Under the pieces are notes generated by a model. It was not told the origin of the DNA and did not search any database. It saw nothing but the letters and a program-made list of their open reading frames with translations. DNA of 64,000 nucleotides from Jiella avicenniae. GTDB taxonomy: Bacteria > Pseudomonadota > Alphaproteobacteria > Rhizobiales > Rhizobiaceae. Positions 52,784-61,968 of the stretch are shown piece after piece. The translations under genes and the position numbers were made by a program. The stretch is from contig NZ_JAJUWU010000016.1 of assembly GCF_021390325.1 (NCBI RefSeq), forward strand, positions 1 to 64,000, given 5' to 3'. Position 1 is the first letter of the stretch. Each line of letters starts with the position of its first letter.

Positions 52784-54901
52784 TTACGGCTTTCCGCCGA
52801 GCACCACCAGCGCGTCGAGGGCGACCGCGCCGGTCTCGTTCACCCGCAGGGGATTGATCTCGACCTCGGCGATTTCCGGATGATCGAGGAGAAGCTGGCC
52901 GACGGCGATGGCGACGCCCGCAATCGCCGAGCGGTCGCAGCGGGGCAGGCCACGGAAGCCGTCGAGGAGCTTCTTGCCGCGCAAGGCGTCGAGCATTACC
53001 GCGACGTCCGTCTCGCTCAAGGGTGCGAGGCCGACGACGGAATCGGACAGTGCCTCGGCCTGCACGCCGCCGAGGCCGATGACGACGCAGGGGCCCCAAG
53101 AGGGATCACGGACACCGCCGACGATGAGTTCCACGCCGTCGGGCGCCATTTCCTCGATCAGGACGCGGTTCGGCGTCTTCGTGGGGATCGCGGCGATCTT
53201 GTCGAGCGCCGCCGTGAAGGCGTCGTCGTCGCGGACGTTGAGGATGACGCCGCCCACCTCGGTCTTGTGGGCGACGTCCTCGGCGGCGATCTTGACGACG
53301 ACGGGCTTCCGCAGTTCGGCAAAGGCGGCGAGCGCGGCCTCGCGGGTTTCGCCGAGGACGCTTCTCGGCGCCGCGATGCCGTAGCTGCGCATCAGCTGCT
53401 TGGCGGCATTCTCGTCGAACGGGCCGGTCAGCTTTTCGCGAGCGGGCGAGGGGGCGTTCTCGGCCGCATGCGACAGCCGCCACTGGTGGCGGGCGTCGGC
53501 GTCGAGCACGGTGCCGGCAAGGGCCAGACGGTCCGGTCCGATGACCGTCGGCGTGCCGAGCGCCGCGAGGTCGTCGCGGGCCTTTTGGAGGTCCGGCGCA
53601 GGGCCGAGGGTTCCAAAGAGGATCGGCTTGCCCGTCGCCTCGTCGGCCGGGCGAAGGGCCGCGGCCGGATCGAGCACCGAGGGTTCGCTGATCCCGAAGA
53701 CGAGGACGGCGTCGATCGCCTCGTCCTCGGCCGCGGCGCGCACGACGTCCGGAAAGCCCGGCCCCGGGCGGCCGGTGTCGACCGGGTTCTTGATGAAGGT
53801 CATCGGCGGCAGCAGCGCCTCGATCGTCTCCATCGTGGTGGGGCCGAGTTCGGGCAGCGCGATGCCGGCGGCCTTCAGCGCGTCGGTGATGAGAAGGCCC
53901 GGCCCCGCCTGTCCGGTGATCAGGGCCATGGCGTTCGCGGCCTTGGGCGGCATCCGCCGCCGTGAGAGCACCGCTGCCGCCTGTGCCAGTTCGTCCAGAG
54001 TATCCACCACGATGGCGCCGGCCTGCGTCAGGGCCGCGACGGTGCGCTCGCGCGAGCCCATGAGATTGCCGGTGTGGGAGACCGCGAACTCGCCGATGTC
54101 GGCGCGGCCCGCCACCACGGCGACGACCGGCTTCTTCGGCGTGACGTGCTTCAGCGTCTCGAAGAGCGCGCGGCCATCGGTGACGCCTTCCAGATGCAGC
54201 GCGATGGCGCGCGTGTTCGCGTCCTCGGCCAGAAGATCCAGCATGTCGCGCGTGCCGACATCGACGGCATTGCCGAGACCGGCGGCGATCGAGACGCCTT
54301 CGCCCAGCCGGTCGAGCAGGTAGCCGAGGCTGAGATTGACGCCGCCCGATTGCGCGACGACGGCGACGGAGCCGGTTCCGATCGTGTCGACGCCCGGCAC
54401 GAAGCTGGCGATGCAGCCGGCGGCGGGGTTCACGAAGCCGGACGTGTTCGGCCCGAGCAGCCGCATTCCCGTTCGCGCGCAGATTTCGCCGAGCGCGTCC
54501 TGAAGTCCCGCGCCCTCGGCCCCGGTCTCGCCGAAGCCGCCCGAGACGATGAAGACGCCGCCGACGCCGCGCTCGGCCGCCTCCGCCGCCGCCCTGACGC
54601 AATGTCGGGCCGGGATGGCGAGCACGGCGAGATCGACCGGCTCGGGCAGGTCGGCAAAGCTGGGATAGCAGGGCCGGCCCTGGATTTCCGTCTCGCGCGG
54701 GTGGACGCAGACGAGCTTGCCGGGAAAGCGCGACAGGGTCTTCAGCGCCTGCGAACCCGCCTTGGCCGGATCGGCCGAGGCGCCGACGACGGCGATGGAT
54801 CGCGGCTTGAAGAGACGCGCCAGATTGGCCCGGCGGGTGTCTTCGAGCGCGCTTGCGGCGGCGGGTTCGGTCCGAAGGGCCGTCGGGCGTGTTTGGCTCA
54901 T
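52784..54901 (-). CDS. ADP-forming acetate/acyl-CoA synthetase family protein
   Basis: A 705-aa protein of the acetate-CoA ligase (ADP-forming) family with the alpha and beta parts fused. The N-terminal part is a CoA-binding domain (about residues 25-125, SIAVVGASADPAKAGSQALK). Two succinyl-CoA-synthetase-like domains follow, with the phospho-histidine in VSHTGNLMGSRE. The C-terminal ATP-grasp domain (about 485-700) shows KPVVVKIAAEDVAHKTEVGG and EVEINPLRVNETGAVALDAL. It would interconvert an acid plus CoA plus ATP with acyl-CoA plus ADP and phosphate. The neighbouring IclR gene on the same strand (37-bp gap) and the aromatic operon suggest an aryl or acyl substrate; this is inference. Confidence 0.9.
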   Translation of the reverse strand: MSQTRPTALRTEPAAASALEDTRRANLARLFKPRSIAVVGASADPAKAGSQALKTLSRFPGKLVCVHPRETEIQGRPCYPSFADLPEPVDLAVLAIPARHCVRAAAEAAERGVGGVFIVSGGFGETGAEGAGLQDALGEICARTGMRLLGPNTSGFVNPAAGCIASFVPGVDTIGTGSVAVVAQSGGVNLSLGYLLDRLGEGVSIAAGLGNAVDVGTRDMLDLLAEDANTRAIALHLEGVTDGRALFETLKHVTPKKPVVAVVAGRADIGEFAVSHTGNLMGSRERTVAALTQAGAIVVDTLDELAQAAAVLSRRRMPPKAANAMALITGQAGPGLLITDALKAAGIALPELGPTTMETIEALLPPMTFIKNPVDTGRPGPGFPDVVRAAAEDEAIDAVLVFGISEPSVLDPAAALRPADEATGKPILFGTLGPAPDLQKARDDLAALGTPTVIGPDRLALAGTVLDADARHQWRLSHAAENAPSPAREKLTGPFDENAAKQLMRSYGIAAPRSVLGETREAALAAFAELRKPVVVKIAAEDVAHKTEVGGVILNVRDDDAFTAALDKIAAIPTKTPNRVLIEEMAPDGVELIVGGVRDPSWGPCVVIGLGGVQAEALSDSVVGLAPLSETDVAVMLDALRGKKLLDGFRGLPRCDRSAIAGVAIAVGQLLLDHPEIAEVEINPLRVNETGAVALDALVVLGGKP

Positions 54902-54938
54902 TGTGTCTCCCTTGAATCTGATCGGCAGGTGCGGGCGA

Positions 54939-55721
54939 TCAGGCGATTTCCCGCACCACGGAACGGCCGCGGCAAAAGGCGAGCAGCGCCTGCACCTGCG
55001 GCGCGTTCGGCAGCACGCTCGCAGGGTCGACGCCGACGAGGGTGACGGCGGCCTGCACCTCGCCCTGCCAGTCGAGGATCGGGGCGGCTGCGGCGACGAG
55101 GCCCGGAATGTATTGACCGTCGACGGTCGCATAGCCGCGCTCGCGGATCTCTCCGCTCAGCCGGGCTATGCTGGCCCTCGTCGGTGCCACGTCGGGAAAC
55201 AGCGCCGGATTGCGCGCCGCGCGCCGCAACTCGCTGTCGAGCGTCGCCTGGATCGGTGCTTTCTGCGACCAGGCGAGGAACACCCGTCCGGTCGCGGAAG
55301 TCAGCAGCGGCAGCGTCGTGCCGAGGCCCATCGAAGTGACGGTGGGCGAGACGCTGCGCTCCCACCGCACGACGGTCGCGCCCTCGTTCGCCCAGACCGA
55401 CAGGAGCGCCGTCATCGAGGTGTCGAGTGCCAGATCCGGCAGGCCGTCGGCCGTCCGGTTGACGAAATCGTTGCGGGCGAGCGCTGCGAGCCCGAGCTGC
55501 ATCGCCTCCGGCCCCAGATCGTAACGTCCCGAGCGACCTTCCTGACGGGCGAGCCCGGCCTGCGTGAAGGAGGCGAGATAGCGATGCACCTTGCTGACCG
55601 GCATGCCGCAGTTGCGGGCGATTTCCGACAGGGTGAGCGGCCCGCTCTGGCGGGCCATGAAGGTGAGGACGCCGAGGGCCGCCTGAAGCGACTTCAGTCC
55701 GCTGCCGTTCTCCTCAGCCAT
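54939..55721 (-). CDS. IclR-family transcriptional regulator
   Basis: A 260-aa IclR-type regulator. The N-terminal winged helix (about 8-70) shows LQAALGVLTFMARQSGPLTL and EIARNCGMPVSKVHRYLASF. The effector domain (about 85-255) has the family pattern with ERGYATVDGQYIPGLVAAAA near the end. IclR regulators commonly control aromatic-acid catabolism. It is divergent from the monooxygenase gene of the gentisate operon, with a 200-bp AT-rich spacer that should hold the operator, and is the likely pathway regulator. Confidence 0.92.
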   Translation of the reverse strand: MAEENGSGLKSLQAALGVLTFMARQSGPLTLSEIARNCGMPVSKVHRYLASFTQAGLARQEGRSGRYDLGPEAMQLGLAALARNDFVNRTADGLPDLALDTSMTALLSVWANEGATVVRWERSVSPTVTSMGLGTTLPLLTSATGRVFLAWSQKAPIQATLDSELRRAARNPALFPDVAPTRASIARLSGEIRERGYATVDGQYIPGLVAAAAPILDWQGEVQAAVTLVGVDPASVLPNAPQVQALLAFCRGRSVVREIA

Positions 55722-55923
55722 GGGGCGCGATCCTCCCCGAAACGGCCGCGGGAACGGCGGAGGAAGCCTGAAAAGGCCAATTGAAACAAGTCGTTGCCAG
55801 GCGCGCTGCGGCGCATCGGTTGACCGTTTCTGGTAGGGGCATATTTTCCATATTGCGCGATCGATTGCATATCATGATAAAACTGTCTAGCTTTCCTTGC
55901 ATCAGGGACTCTGGGGAGGAACG
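55722..55923. promoter_or_regulatory. Divergent promoter of IclR gene and gentisate operon
   Basis: About 200 bp. The segment 55842-55895 is AT-rich (ATATTTTCCATATT..., CATATCATGATAAAAC) with a central CGATCG and is the best place for promoter and IclR operator. GGGGAGGAACG just before 55924 is the ribosome site of the monooxygenase gene. No well-defined long palindrome is seen. Confidence 0.5.
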
Positions 55924-57066
55924 ATGTCCAAACTGTCGAGCGTCGAGATTCTGGGCGGGGGCCCGGGCGGACTTTACACCGCGATTCTCTTGCGCAAGTT
56001 CATGCCGCATGTCAGCGTCCGCGTAACCGAGCAGAACCCGGAAGGGGCGACCTTCGGCTTCGGTGTCGTGTTTTCCGATCAGGCCCTGGGCTTCCTCAAG
56101 GCCGACGACCCGGAGACGCACGAGTTCATCACGCCGCATATGGAGCGGTGGCGGGACATGACGCTGAACCTGCCGGGCGGGCAGGTGACGCTCGACGGCG
56201 TCGGCTTCACGGCGATCGGCCGCCTCGAGCTGATCGAGCTTCTGAAGGAGCGTGCCCGCTCGCTGGACGTTCCGATCCGCTTCGAGACCCAGGTCGAGTC
56301 CCTGGACGAATTGCAGGCCGATCTCGTGATCGGCGCCGATGGGCTGAATTCCCTGATGCGGCGTTCGCTCGAGGCCGAGTTCAAGCCGAATGTCGAGTAT
56401 TTCGACAATCACTTTGCCTGGTTCGGCGCGACCATCCCCTTCGACACGCTGACCCAGACCTTCATCAAGACGGACAAGGGACCGCTCAACGCCCATCACT
56501 ACCGCTTCGCCAAGGATCGCAGCACCTTCATCGTGGAATGCGAGCACGCGACCTATGAGGCCTACGGCTTTGGCGAGATGGGCGAAGAGGAAAGCGCCAA
56601 GCTCTGCAGCACGCTGTTCAAGGATGTGCTCAAGGGCACGGAGCTCGTCACCAACAAATCCATGTGGCGGCAGTTTCCGCGGTTGTGGTGCGAAAGCTGG
56701 ATCGCCGGGCGCCATGCCCTGATCGGCGATGCCGTTCACACGGCGCATTTCTCCATCGGCTCGGGCACCCGGCTGGTGATGGAGGACGCCATCGCGCTCG
56801 TGAAGGCGCTCGCGGCTCACGACGACGTCGACGAGGCGCTCGGGGTCTATCAGGAACAGCGCCCGCCGATCGCCCGCAAGATCGTCGACGCGGCCAACAC
56901 CTCGGCGACCTGGTACGAGAGCTTCGGCGAAAAGATGGGCAAGCCGCCGCTGGACTTCGCCTACGACTACCTGATGCGCTCGGGCCGAATGAGCGAGGAG
57001 CGTCTGCGCAAGATCGCGCCCGGATTCGCCGCGGAATATGAAAAGCAGCGGGCATTCGCCGGCTGA
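55924..57066 (+). CDS. FAD-dependent monooxygenase, salicylyl-CoA 5-hydroxylase-like
   Basis: A 380-aa flavoprotein monooxygenase acting on an aryl-CoA. The FAD motif is VEILGGGPGGLYTAILLRKF at the N-terminus. The D-G motif is VIGADGLNSLMRRSL. The second FAD motif is IGDAVHTAHFSIGSGTRLVM. It resembles the N-terminal half of anthraniloyl-CoA (2-aminobenzoyl-CoA) monooxygenase but lacks the old-yellow-enzyme half, the size and layout expected of salicylyl-CoA 5-hydroxylase (SdgC type). With the CoA ligase downstream and gentisate enzymes at the operon end, the inferred reaction is salicylyl-CoA to gentisyl-CoA using NADH and O2. The start follows a GGGGAGGAACG site. Confidence 0.82.
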   Translation: MSKLSSVEILGGGPGGLYTAILLRKFMPHVSVRVTEQNPEGATFGFGVVFSDQALGFLKADDPETHEFITPHMERWRDMTLNLPGGQVTLDGVGFTAIGRLELIELLKERARSLDVPIRFETQVESLDELQADLVIGADGLNSLMRRSLEAEFKPNVEYFDNHFAWFGATIPFDTLTQTFIKTDKGPLNAHHYRFAKDRSTFIVECEHATYEAYGFGEMGEEESAKLCSTLFKDVLKGTELVTNKSMWRQFPRLWCESWIAGRHALIGDAVHTAHFSIGSGTRLVMEDAIALVKALAAHDDVDEALGVYQEQRPPIARKIVDAANTSATWYESFGEKMGKPPLDFAYDYLMRSGRMSEERLRKIAPGFAAEYEKQRAFAG

Positions 57067-57165
57067 GGCTCGAATTTGCCGGGGGACGGGCCGGGTTGCG
57101 CCTTTCCCGCCGGAAGAAGATGCGCGGCCGCTCGGAGCGGCCAAGCGCGCGAACATGGAGAAAAC

Positions 57166-58809
57166 ATGTCGGGTTTGGCGCATATGCAGCCTGCAAGCGA
57201 AGCGACGTCCGAAGCCGGTGTGATCGTCGATCCGGTCGGCGACGACGCCCCAGCCGTTTCCGAGATCGGGTTCGACCGCTCGGCGCATCGCAATTGCTCG
57301 GACATCCTGTGGCGGAATCTGATCCGCAATCCGGACAAGGCCGCCGTCATCGGACCCGGCGGCAGCTTGACCTATGCCGCACTCGTCGAAGAGGCCTCGC
57401 GGTGGGGGCATGCCTTCCAGGCCTTCGGGCTGAGGCGGGGCGAGCGCATCGCCTTCTTCCTCGATGATACGCCGGTCTTTCCGGCGGCGTTCTTCGGTGC
57501 TGTCAGGGCCGGCTTCGTGCCGGTACTCCTCAATATCCTGACGCCGCCCGACACGCTGAACTTCTTTCTCGCGGATTCCGGCGCCCGCCTCGCTCTCGTC
57601 GATGCGGGCTTTTCGCGGATCTTCGAGGGCGACACGCTGAAGGGCACCGCGCTCGAAAGGACGATCGTCGCCAATGGCGCGGCATCCGGCCCGGACCGCA
57701 TTTCCGCAGCGGACTTCATCGTTGGCCAGCCCGGCGATCTGGCGGTTGCCGATACCGGCCCCGACGACATGGCCTTCTGGATGTACTCGTCCGGATCGAC
57801 CGGTAGGCCGAAGGGGATCGTCCATCTCCATCACGACATGGCCTACATCCAGGAAAGTTTCGGGACCCACGTCCTGAAGCTTCGGCCCGACGACATCGGC
57901 TATTCGGTGCCGAAGCAATACTTTGCCTATGGCTTCGGCAATTCGATCGTCTTTCCCTTCTCCATCGGCGCGACGGCGCTTCTCGTCCCCGGCCAGCCGA
58001 AGGCGGATACGGTCTTGAATGCGATCGAAGCCTTCAAGCCGACCGTCTTCTTCGGCCTGCCGACCCTCTTCACCGCACTCTGCCGCGCCGAGGGCGTCGA
58101 ACGCCGAGACCTCGCTTCGATCCGCCAGTCCATGTCGGCGGCCGAGATCCTGTCGGAAGACGTCTACAACGCCTGGAAGAAGCTCGTCGGGCACGGGCCG
58201 ACCGAAGGGCTCGGCTCGACCGAGGTGCTGCACGTCTATCTCTCGAACCGGATCGACGATCACCGGATCGGCGCGGCGGGAAGCCGGGTTCCCGGCTACG
58301 AGGTCCGGCTGGAAACGCCCGAGGGCAAACCGGCCGAACCCGGCGAGGAAGGCGTCATGCTGGTGCGCGGCCATTCCAACGCGCCGCTCTACTGGAACCG
58401 GCCGGACAAGACCGCCGACACCATGCGCGGCGAGTGGCTCTATACCGGCGACCGTTTCCTGGAGCGCGACGGATTCTACTATTTCCAGGGCCGCGCCGAC
58501 GAACTGATCAAGGTCTCGGGCCAGTGGGTCTGGCCGCTGGAGGTCGAGCGCTGCCTCAACGAACATCCGGAAGTCCACGAATGCGCGGTCTTTGCCCATC
58601 AACTGGAAGACCGGCGCATGGCGCTGCGGGCGATCGTCACCTTGAAGGACGGCGTCGTCGCGGGCGATGCCCTGACGGCGCGGCTCCGCGACTACGTCAA
58701 GACCAAGCTCGCGCCCTACAAGGCGCCGCGCCTGTTCGAATTCGTCGAGGAGTTGCCGAAGACCGGCACCGGCAAGATCGACCGGCAGGCTCTGGTTTCG
58801 AGCGCCTGA
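57166..58809 (+). CDS. Aryl-CoA ligase (benzoate-CoA ligase family)
   Basis: A 547-aa AMP-forming acyl-CoA ligase. Family motifs are WMYSSGSTGRPKGIVHLHHD (P-loop), YSVPKQYFAYGFGNSIVFPF (the benzoate-CoA ligase type), GLGSTEVLHVYLSN, the YTGDRFLERDGFYYFQGRAD hinge and the C-terminal Lys in PKTGTGKIDRQAL. Benzoate-CoA ligases and salicylate or anthranilate relatives share this pattern. In this operon it probably activates salicylate to salicylyl-CoA for the upstream monooxygenase; benzoate or 2-aminobenzoate remain possible. I start at MSGLAHMQP after a GGAGAAAAC site; an in-frame Met 30 codons upstream reads through the intergenic region. Confidence 0.85.
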   Translation: MSGLAHMQPASEATSEAGVIVDPVGDDAPAVSEIGFDRSAHRNCSDILWRNLIRNPDKAAVIGPGGSLTYAALVEEASRWGHAFQAFGLRRGERIAFFLDDTPVFPAAFFGAVRAGFVPVLLNILTPPDTLNFFLADSGARLALVDAGFSRIFEGDTLKGTALERTIVANGAASGPDRISAADFIVGQPGDLAVADTGPDDMAFWMYSSGSTGRPKGIVHLHHDMAYIQESFGTHVLKLRPDDIGYSVPKQYFAYGFGNSIVFPFSIGATALLVPGQPKADTVLNAIEAFKPTVFFGLPTLFTALCRAEGVERRDLASIRQSMSAAEILSEDVYNAWKKLVGHGPTEGLGSTEVLHVYLSNRIDDHRIGAAGSRVPGYEVRLETPEGKPAEPGEEGVMLVRGHSNAPLYWNRPDKTADTMRGEWLYTGDRFLERDGFYYFQGRADELIKVSGQWVWPLEVERCLNEHPEVHECAVFAHQLEDRRMALRAIVTLKDGVVAGDALTARLRDYVKTKLAPYKAPRLFEFVEELPKTGTGKIDRQALVSSA

Positions 58810-58902
58810 GGCTGGAGACGGGCAGGGGCCGCGGGCTCGTGGCCTCGGCGAACCGAAGAAGACGCTCCGACGGAGAGGGTCGGCTCGAATGGGAGGAATG
58901 AC

Positions 58903-59868
58903 ATGAAGGTTTTCAGACATTTGATGGCGGCGGGCTTCGCCTTCGGCATCGTGGGCGCCGCCCATGCGCAGGTGTCGTCGATCTCGACCCCGCCGCAGGG
59001 CTCGGTGTGGAACACGATGGCCAGCGTCATCGCCGGCCAGGCGCGCGAGAGCGGCGGCATGCGCATGGTCGTCCAGCCCTATGGCGGCAACGCGCAGATG
59101 ATGCAGTCCGTCAACGAGGGGCTCGCCGAGTTTTCGCTGAACGACGTCAACGACGTGATCACGGCGGTCGAGGGGAGCGGCGAATACGACGCTGCGCTTC
59201 CGAATCTGCGCGTCGTGGCGCGGATCAACCCGTTCCCGATCGGGCTCTACGTCAAGGAAAGCTCCGGCATGACTTCGGTCGCCGACCTGAAGGGCAAGAG
59301 CGTTCCCTCCGGCTGGGATGCCTTTCCGATCGCCCGCTCGCACATCACCGCTATCCTCGCCGCCGGCGGCCTGATCTGGGACGACGTGACCAAGGTGCCC
59401 GTGCCGGAGCTCATCCGCGGCTCCGACGACATGGCGTCCGGCCGCGTCGACAGCGCCTTTTTCGCCGTCGGCGGGCCGAAAGTCGCCGAGGTCGACGCCT
59501 CGGTCGGCGGCGTGCGCTTCCTGACGGTCGATCCGAGCGAGGAGAACCTCGCCAAGATCCAGAAGGTGCGCCCGGCCTTCTATTTCTCGGACGTGACGCC
59601 CGCGCCGCCGCGCGTCGGGGTCAAGGAACCGATGGCCTTCGTCACCTGGGACAACATCCTGGTCGCCGGAACCCATGTGTCCGACGAACAGGTGAAGACG
59701 CTGCTCACGGTCCTCTTCGACGAGGCGGATGCGATCGGCAAGGCCTATCCGCCGCTCCGCGCCCTCGACCTTCAGACCGCCTACAAGGCCTATCCGGGCC
59801 TCGAATACCACCCGGGGGCGGTCGCTTTCTTCGAGGAGCGCGGCGTCGCGCAGACGCCTGCCGACTGA
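58903..59868 (+). CDS. TAXI-family TRAP transporter solute-binding protein
   Basis: A 321-aa periplasmic receptor of the TAXI type. The signal peptide is MKVFRHLMAAGFAFGIVGAA with cleavage near AHAQ. The mature start SSISTPPQGSVWNTMASVIA and GGNAQMMQSVNEGLAEFSLN are characteristic, and the FYFSDVTPAPPRVGVKEPMA stretch follows in the second lobe. It serves the fused TRAP permease encoded next. In this operon the ligand is inferred to be an aromatic acid such as salicylate or gentisate. The start has a GGGAGGAATGAC ribosome site. Confidence 0.9.
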   Translation: MKVFRHLMAAGFAFGIVGAAHAQVSSISTPPQGSVWNTMASVIAGQARESGGMRMVVQPYGGNAQMMQSVNEGLAEFSLNDVNDVITAVEGSGEYDAALPNLRVVARINPFPIGLYVKESSGMTSVADLKGKSVPSGWDAFPIARSHITAILAAGGLIWDDVTKVPVPELIRGSDDMASGRVDSAFFAVGGPKVAEVDASVGGVRFLTVDPSEENLAKIQKVRPAFYFSDVTPAPPRVGVKEPMAFVTWDNILVAGTHVSDEQVKTLLTVLFDEADAIGKAYPPLRALDLQTAYKAYPGLEYHPGAVAFFEERGVAQTPAD

Positions 59869-59935
59869 GCGACAGAGCATGACGAGGCGGGAGGCCATGA
59901 GGGCCTTCCGCCGCTTCCACACCAAGGGCTCCTGA

Positions 59936-61915
59936 ATGGCGATCGACGAGCGATCAGAAACTTCCGGCGCGCGGGGGCTCGGTGGACCCCGCCGGAACGA
60001 ACCGCGATGGACCGGCGTGACGAGGGCCGCGCTTGCCGGCCTTCTCACGCTTCTGTCGCTGGGGCAGGCCGCCGATGTCGGCTCGCGTCTCGCTTATTCC
60101 TATTATACCGAGCAGTTCCTGGCGGTCGTCCTGGGTCTGAGCCTCGCGCTCGTTTTCCTCGGCCAGAACGGCATGCAGGGCACCGCGTCCTCTCGCCGCG
60201 GGCTCGGCGTTCTCGACCTCGTCCTCGCCGCGGTGGGCCTCGGCCTTTCTCTGTATGTTGCCTGGTTCTATCCCTCGCTGGTCGGCCGGGCGCTGATGCT
60301 GCCCTGGGATGCGCTGATCACGGGCATTCTCCTCTTCATCCTCGTTCTCGAGGCGCTGCGACGCTGCGTCGGCTGGGTGCTCGTCATCGTGGTTCTGGTG
60401 ATTGCCGGATACGGCCTCATCGGCCATCTGGTGCCGGGCATCCTGCAGACGCGCGAGGTCGCCCCAGCGCGCATGGCGGTCTATCTCGCCTTCGATCCGA
60501 ACGGTCTCCTCGGCCTGACCTTGAACGTCGCGGCGACGGTCGTCATCGCCTTCGTCTTCTTCGGACAGCTTCTCCTCCACTCCGGCGGCGCCGGCTTCTT
60601 CAACGACATAGCCTCGGCGACGATGGGCCGCCGGCGGGGCGGGGCCGCCAAGATCTCGATCGTCGCTTCCGGCCTTTTCGGCTCGATCTCGGGCGTCGTC
60701 GTCTCGAACATCGTCGCGACCGGCGTCGTCACGATCCGCCTGATGGTCAATTCCGGCTTTCGCCGCACCACGGCCGCTGCCGTGGAGGCCGTCGCCTCCA
60801 CCGGTGGGCAGATCGCGCCGCCCGTCATGGGCGCCGTCGCCTTCCTGATGGCCGACATCCTGCAGAAGCCCTATTCCGAGATCGTCGTCGCCGCGATCGT
60901 GCCGGCGCTGCTCTATTACGTCTCGCTCTTCGCCCAGGCCGATCTTCTCGCCGCCAAGCAGCACATCAAGCCGGTCGAGGGCGAGGAGATGCCGCCGATC
61001 GGGGGCGTGATGGCGCGTGGCTGGGTGTTCATCCTGCCCTTCGCCGCAATCGTGGTGGCGCTGTTCTGGTTCAACCAGCGGCCCGAGACGGCGGCGCTCT
61101 GGGGCGCCGGCGCCGCACTGGCGATCGGCCTGACGGTCGGCTACGGCGAGACCCGGATGGCACTCCGCCATCTCTGGGACTGCCTCGTCGAGACCGGTGT
61201 CGCGATCACCGACATCATCATGATCTCGGCGGCCGCCGGCTTCATCATCGGCGTCCTCAACGTCACCGGCCTCGGCTTCGCCGTCACCTATGCTCTCGTC
61301 GATCTGGGGCAGGGCAACCTGTTCCTGCTGCTCCTGATTTCGGCGGCGGTCTGTCTCGTGCTCGGCATGGGCATGCCGACGGTCGGCGTCTATCTGCTTT
61401 TGGCCGTCCTGGTCGCGCCCTCCCTGGTCGAAACCGGCGTCGATCCGATCGCCGCCCATCTCTTCATCTTCTATCTCGGCATGATGTCCATGGTGACGCC
61501 GCCGGTCGCGATCGGCGCCTTCTTCGCCGCCTCGATCGCCAAGGCGCCGCCCATGGAAACCGCCTTCGAATCCATGCGCTTCGGCTGGACGGCCTACATC
61601 ATCCCCTTCCTCTTCGTCTTCTCGCCGGCGCTGCTCCTGATCGGCAGCCCGCTCGACAGCCTAATCGCGGTCGTGACGGCGGTGCTCGGCGTCTACGCGA
61701 TCTCGGCCGCCTTCATCGGCTGGCTGCACGGCCCGGCCGGTCCCTTGCGGCGGATCGCGATCGGAATTGCTGGCGCAGCGCTCCTCCTTCCCCCCGGCAT
61801 CGGCGGTGACCTGACGCTTTGGATCAACGGCGCCGGCCTTTTGGGGCTGGCGGCCGCCTGGGGTTTCGGACGCGAGACCTCGGCAGACAAGCTGGCGGAG
61901 GCGGTGCGCCATTAG
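59936..61915 (+). CDS. TRAP transporter permease, fused small and large subunits
   Basis: A 659-aa inner-membrane protein with about 16 or more membrane segments, in the fused DctQ-DctM form that accompanies TAXI receptors. The DctM core shows FFGQLLLHSGGAGFFNDIAS, GSISGVVVSNIVATGVVTIR and ASTGGQIAPPVMGAVAFLMA, then CLVLGMGMPTVGVYLLLAVL and MSMVTPPVAIGAFFAASIAK. It should use the sodium or proton gradient for uptake. The ATG directly follows a TGA closing an 18-codon mini-frame (59879-59935), which may couple translation. The C-terminal 110 residues add extra membrane segments. Confidence 0.92.
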   Translation: MAIDERSETSGARGLGGPRRNEPRWTGVTRAALAGLLTLLSLGQAADVGSRLAYSYYTEQFLAVVLGLSLALVFLGQNGMQGTASSRRGLGVLDLVLAAVGLGLSLYVAWFYPSLVGRALMLPWDALITGILLFILVLEALRRCVGWVLVIVVLVIAGYGLIGHLVPGILQTREVAPARMAVYLAFDPNGLLGLTLNVAATVVIAFVFFGQLLLHSGGAGFFNDIASATMGRRRGGAAKISIVASGLFGSISGVVVSNIVATGVVTIRLMVNSGFRRTTAAAVEAVASTGGQIAPPVMGAVAFLMADILQKPYSEIVVAAIVPALLYYVSLFAQADLLAAKQHIKPVEGEEMPPIGGVMARGWVFILPFAAIVVALFWFNQRPETAALWGAGAALAIGLTVGYGETRMALRHLWDCLVETGVAITDIIMISAAAGFIIGVLNVTGLGFAVTYALVDLGQGNLFLLLLISAAVCLVLGMGMPTVGVYLLLAVLVAPSLVETGVDPIAAHLFIFYLGMMSMVTPPVAIGAFFAASIAKAPPMETAFESMRFGWTAYIIPFLFVFSPALLLIGSPLDSLIAVVTAVLGVYAISAAFIGWLHGPAGPLRRIAIGIAGAALLLPPGIGGDLTLWINGAGLLGLAAAWGFGRETSADKLAEAVRH

Positions 61916-61968
61916 GCGCTGTCGTTCCATCCGCTCGAACACCAATCCTGGTAAGCAAGGAAGTTAGA

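Noticed and set aside
59879-59935. An 18-codon frame directly before the TRAP permease start
   Set aside because: Possible translational coupling leader, but too short and Arg-rich to call a gene; noted only in the permease entry.
55714-60048. A 1444-codon open frame on the minus strand opposite the gentisate operon
   Set aside because: It lies antisense to several well-identified genes and has the His/Arg/Gly-rich composition expected from the complement of GC-rich codons. It has no domain or start signal.
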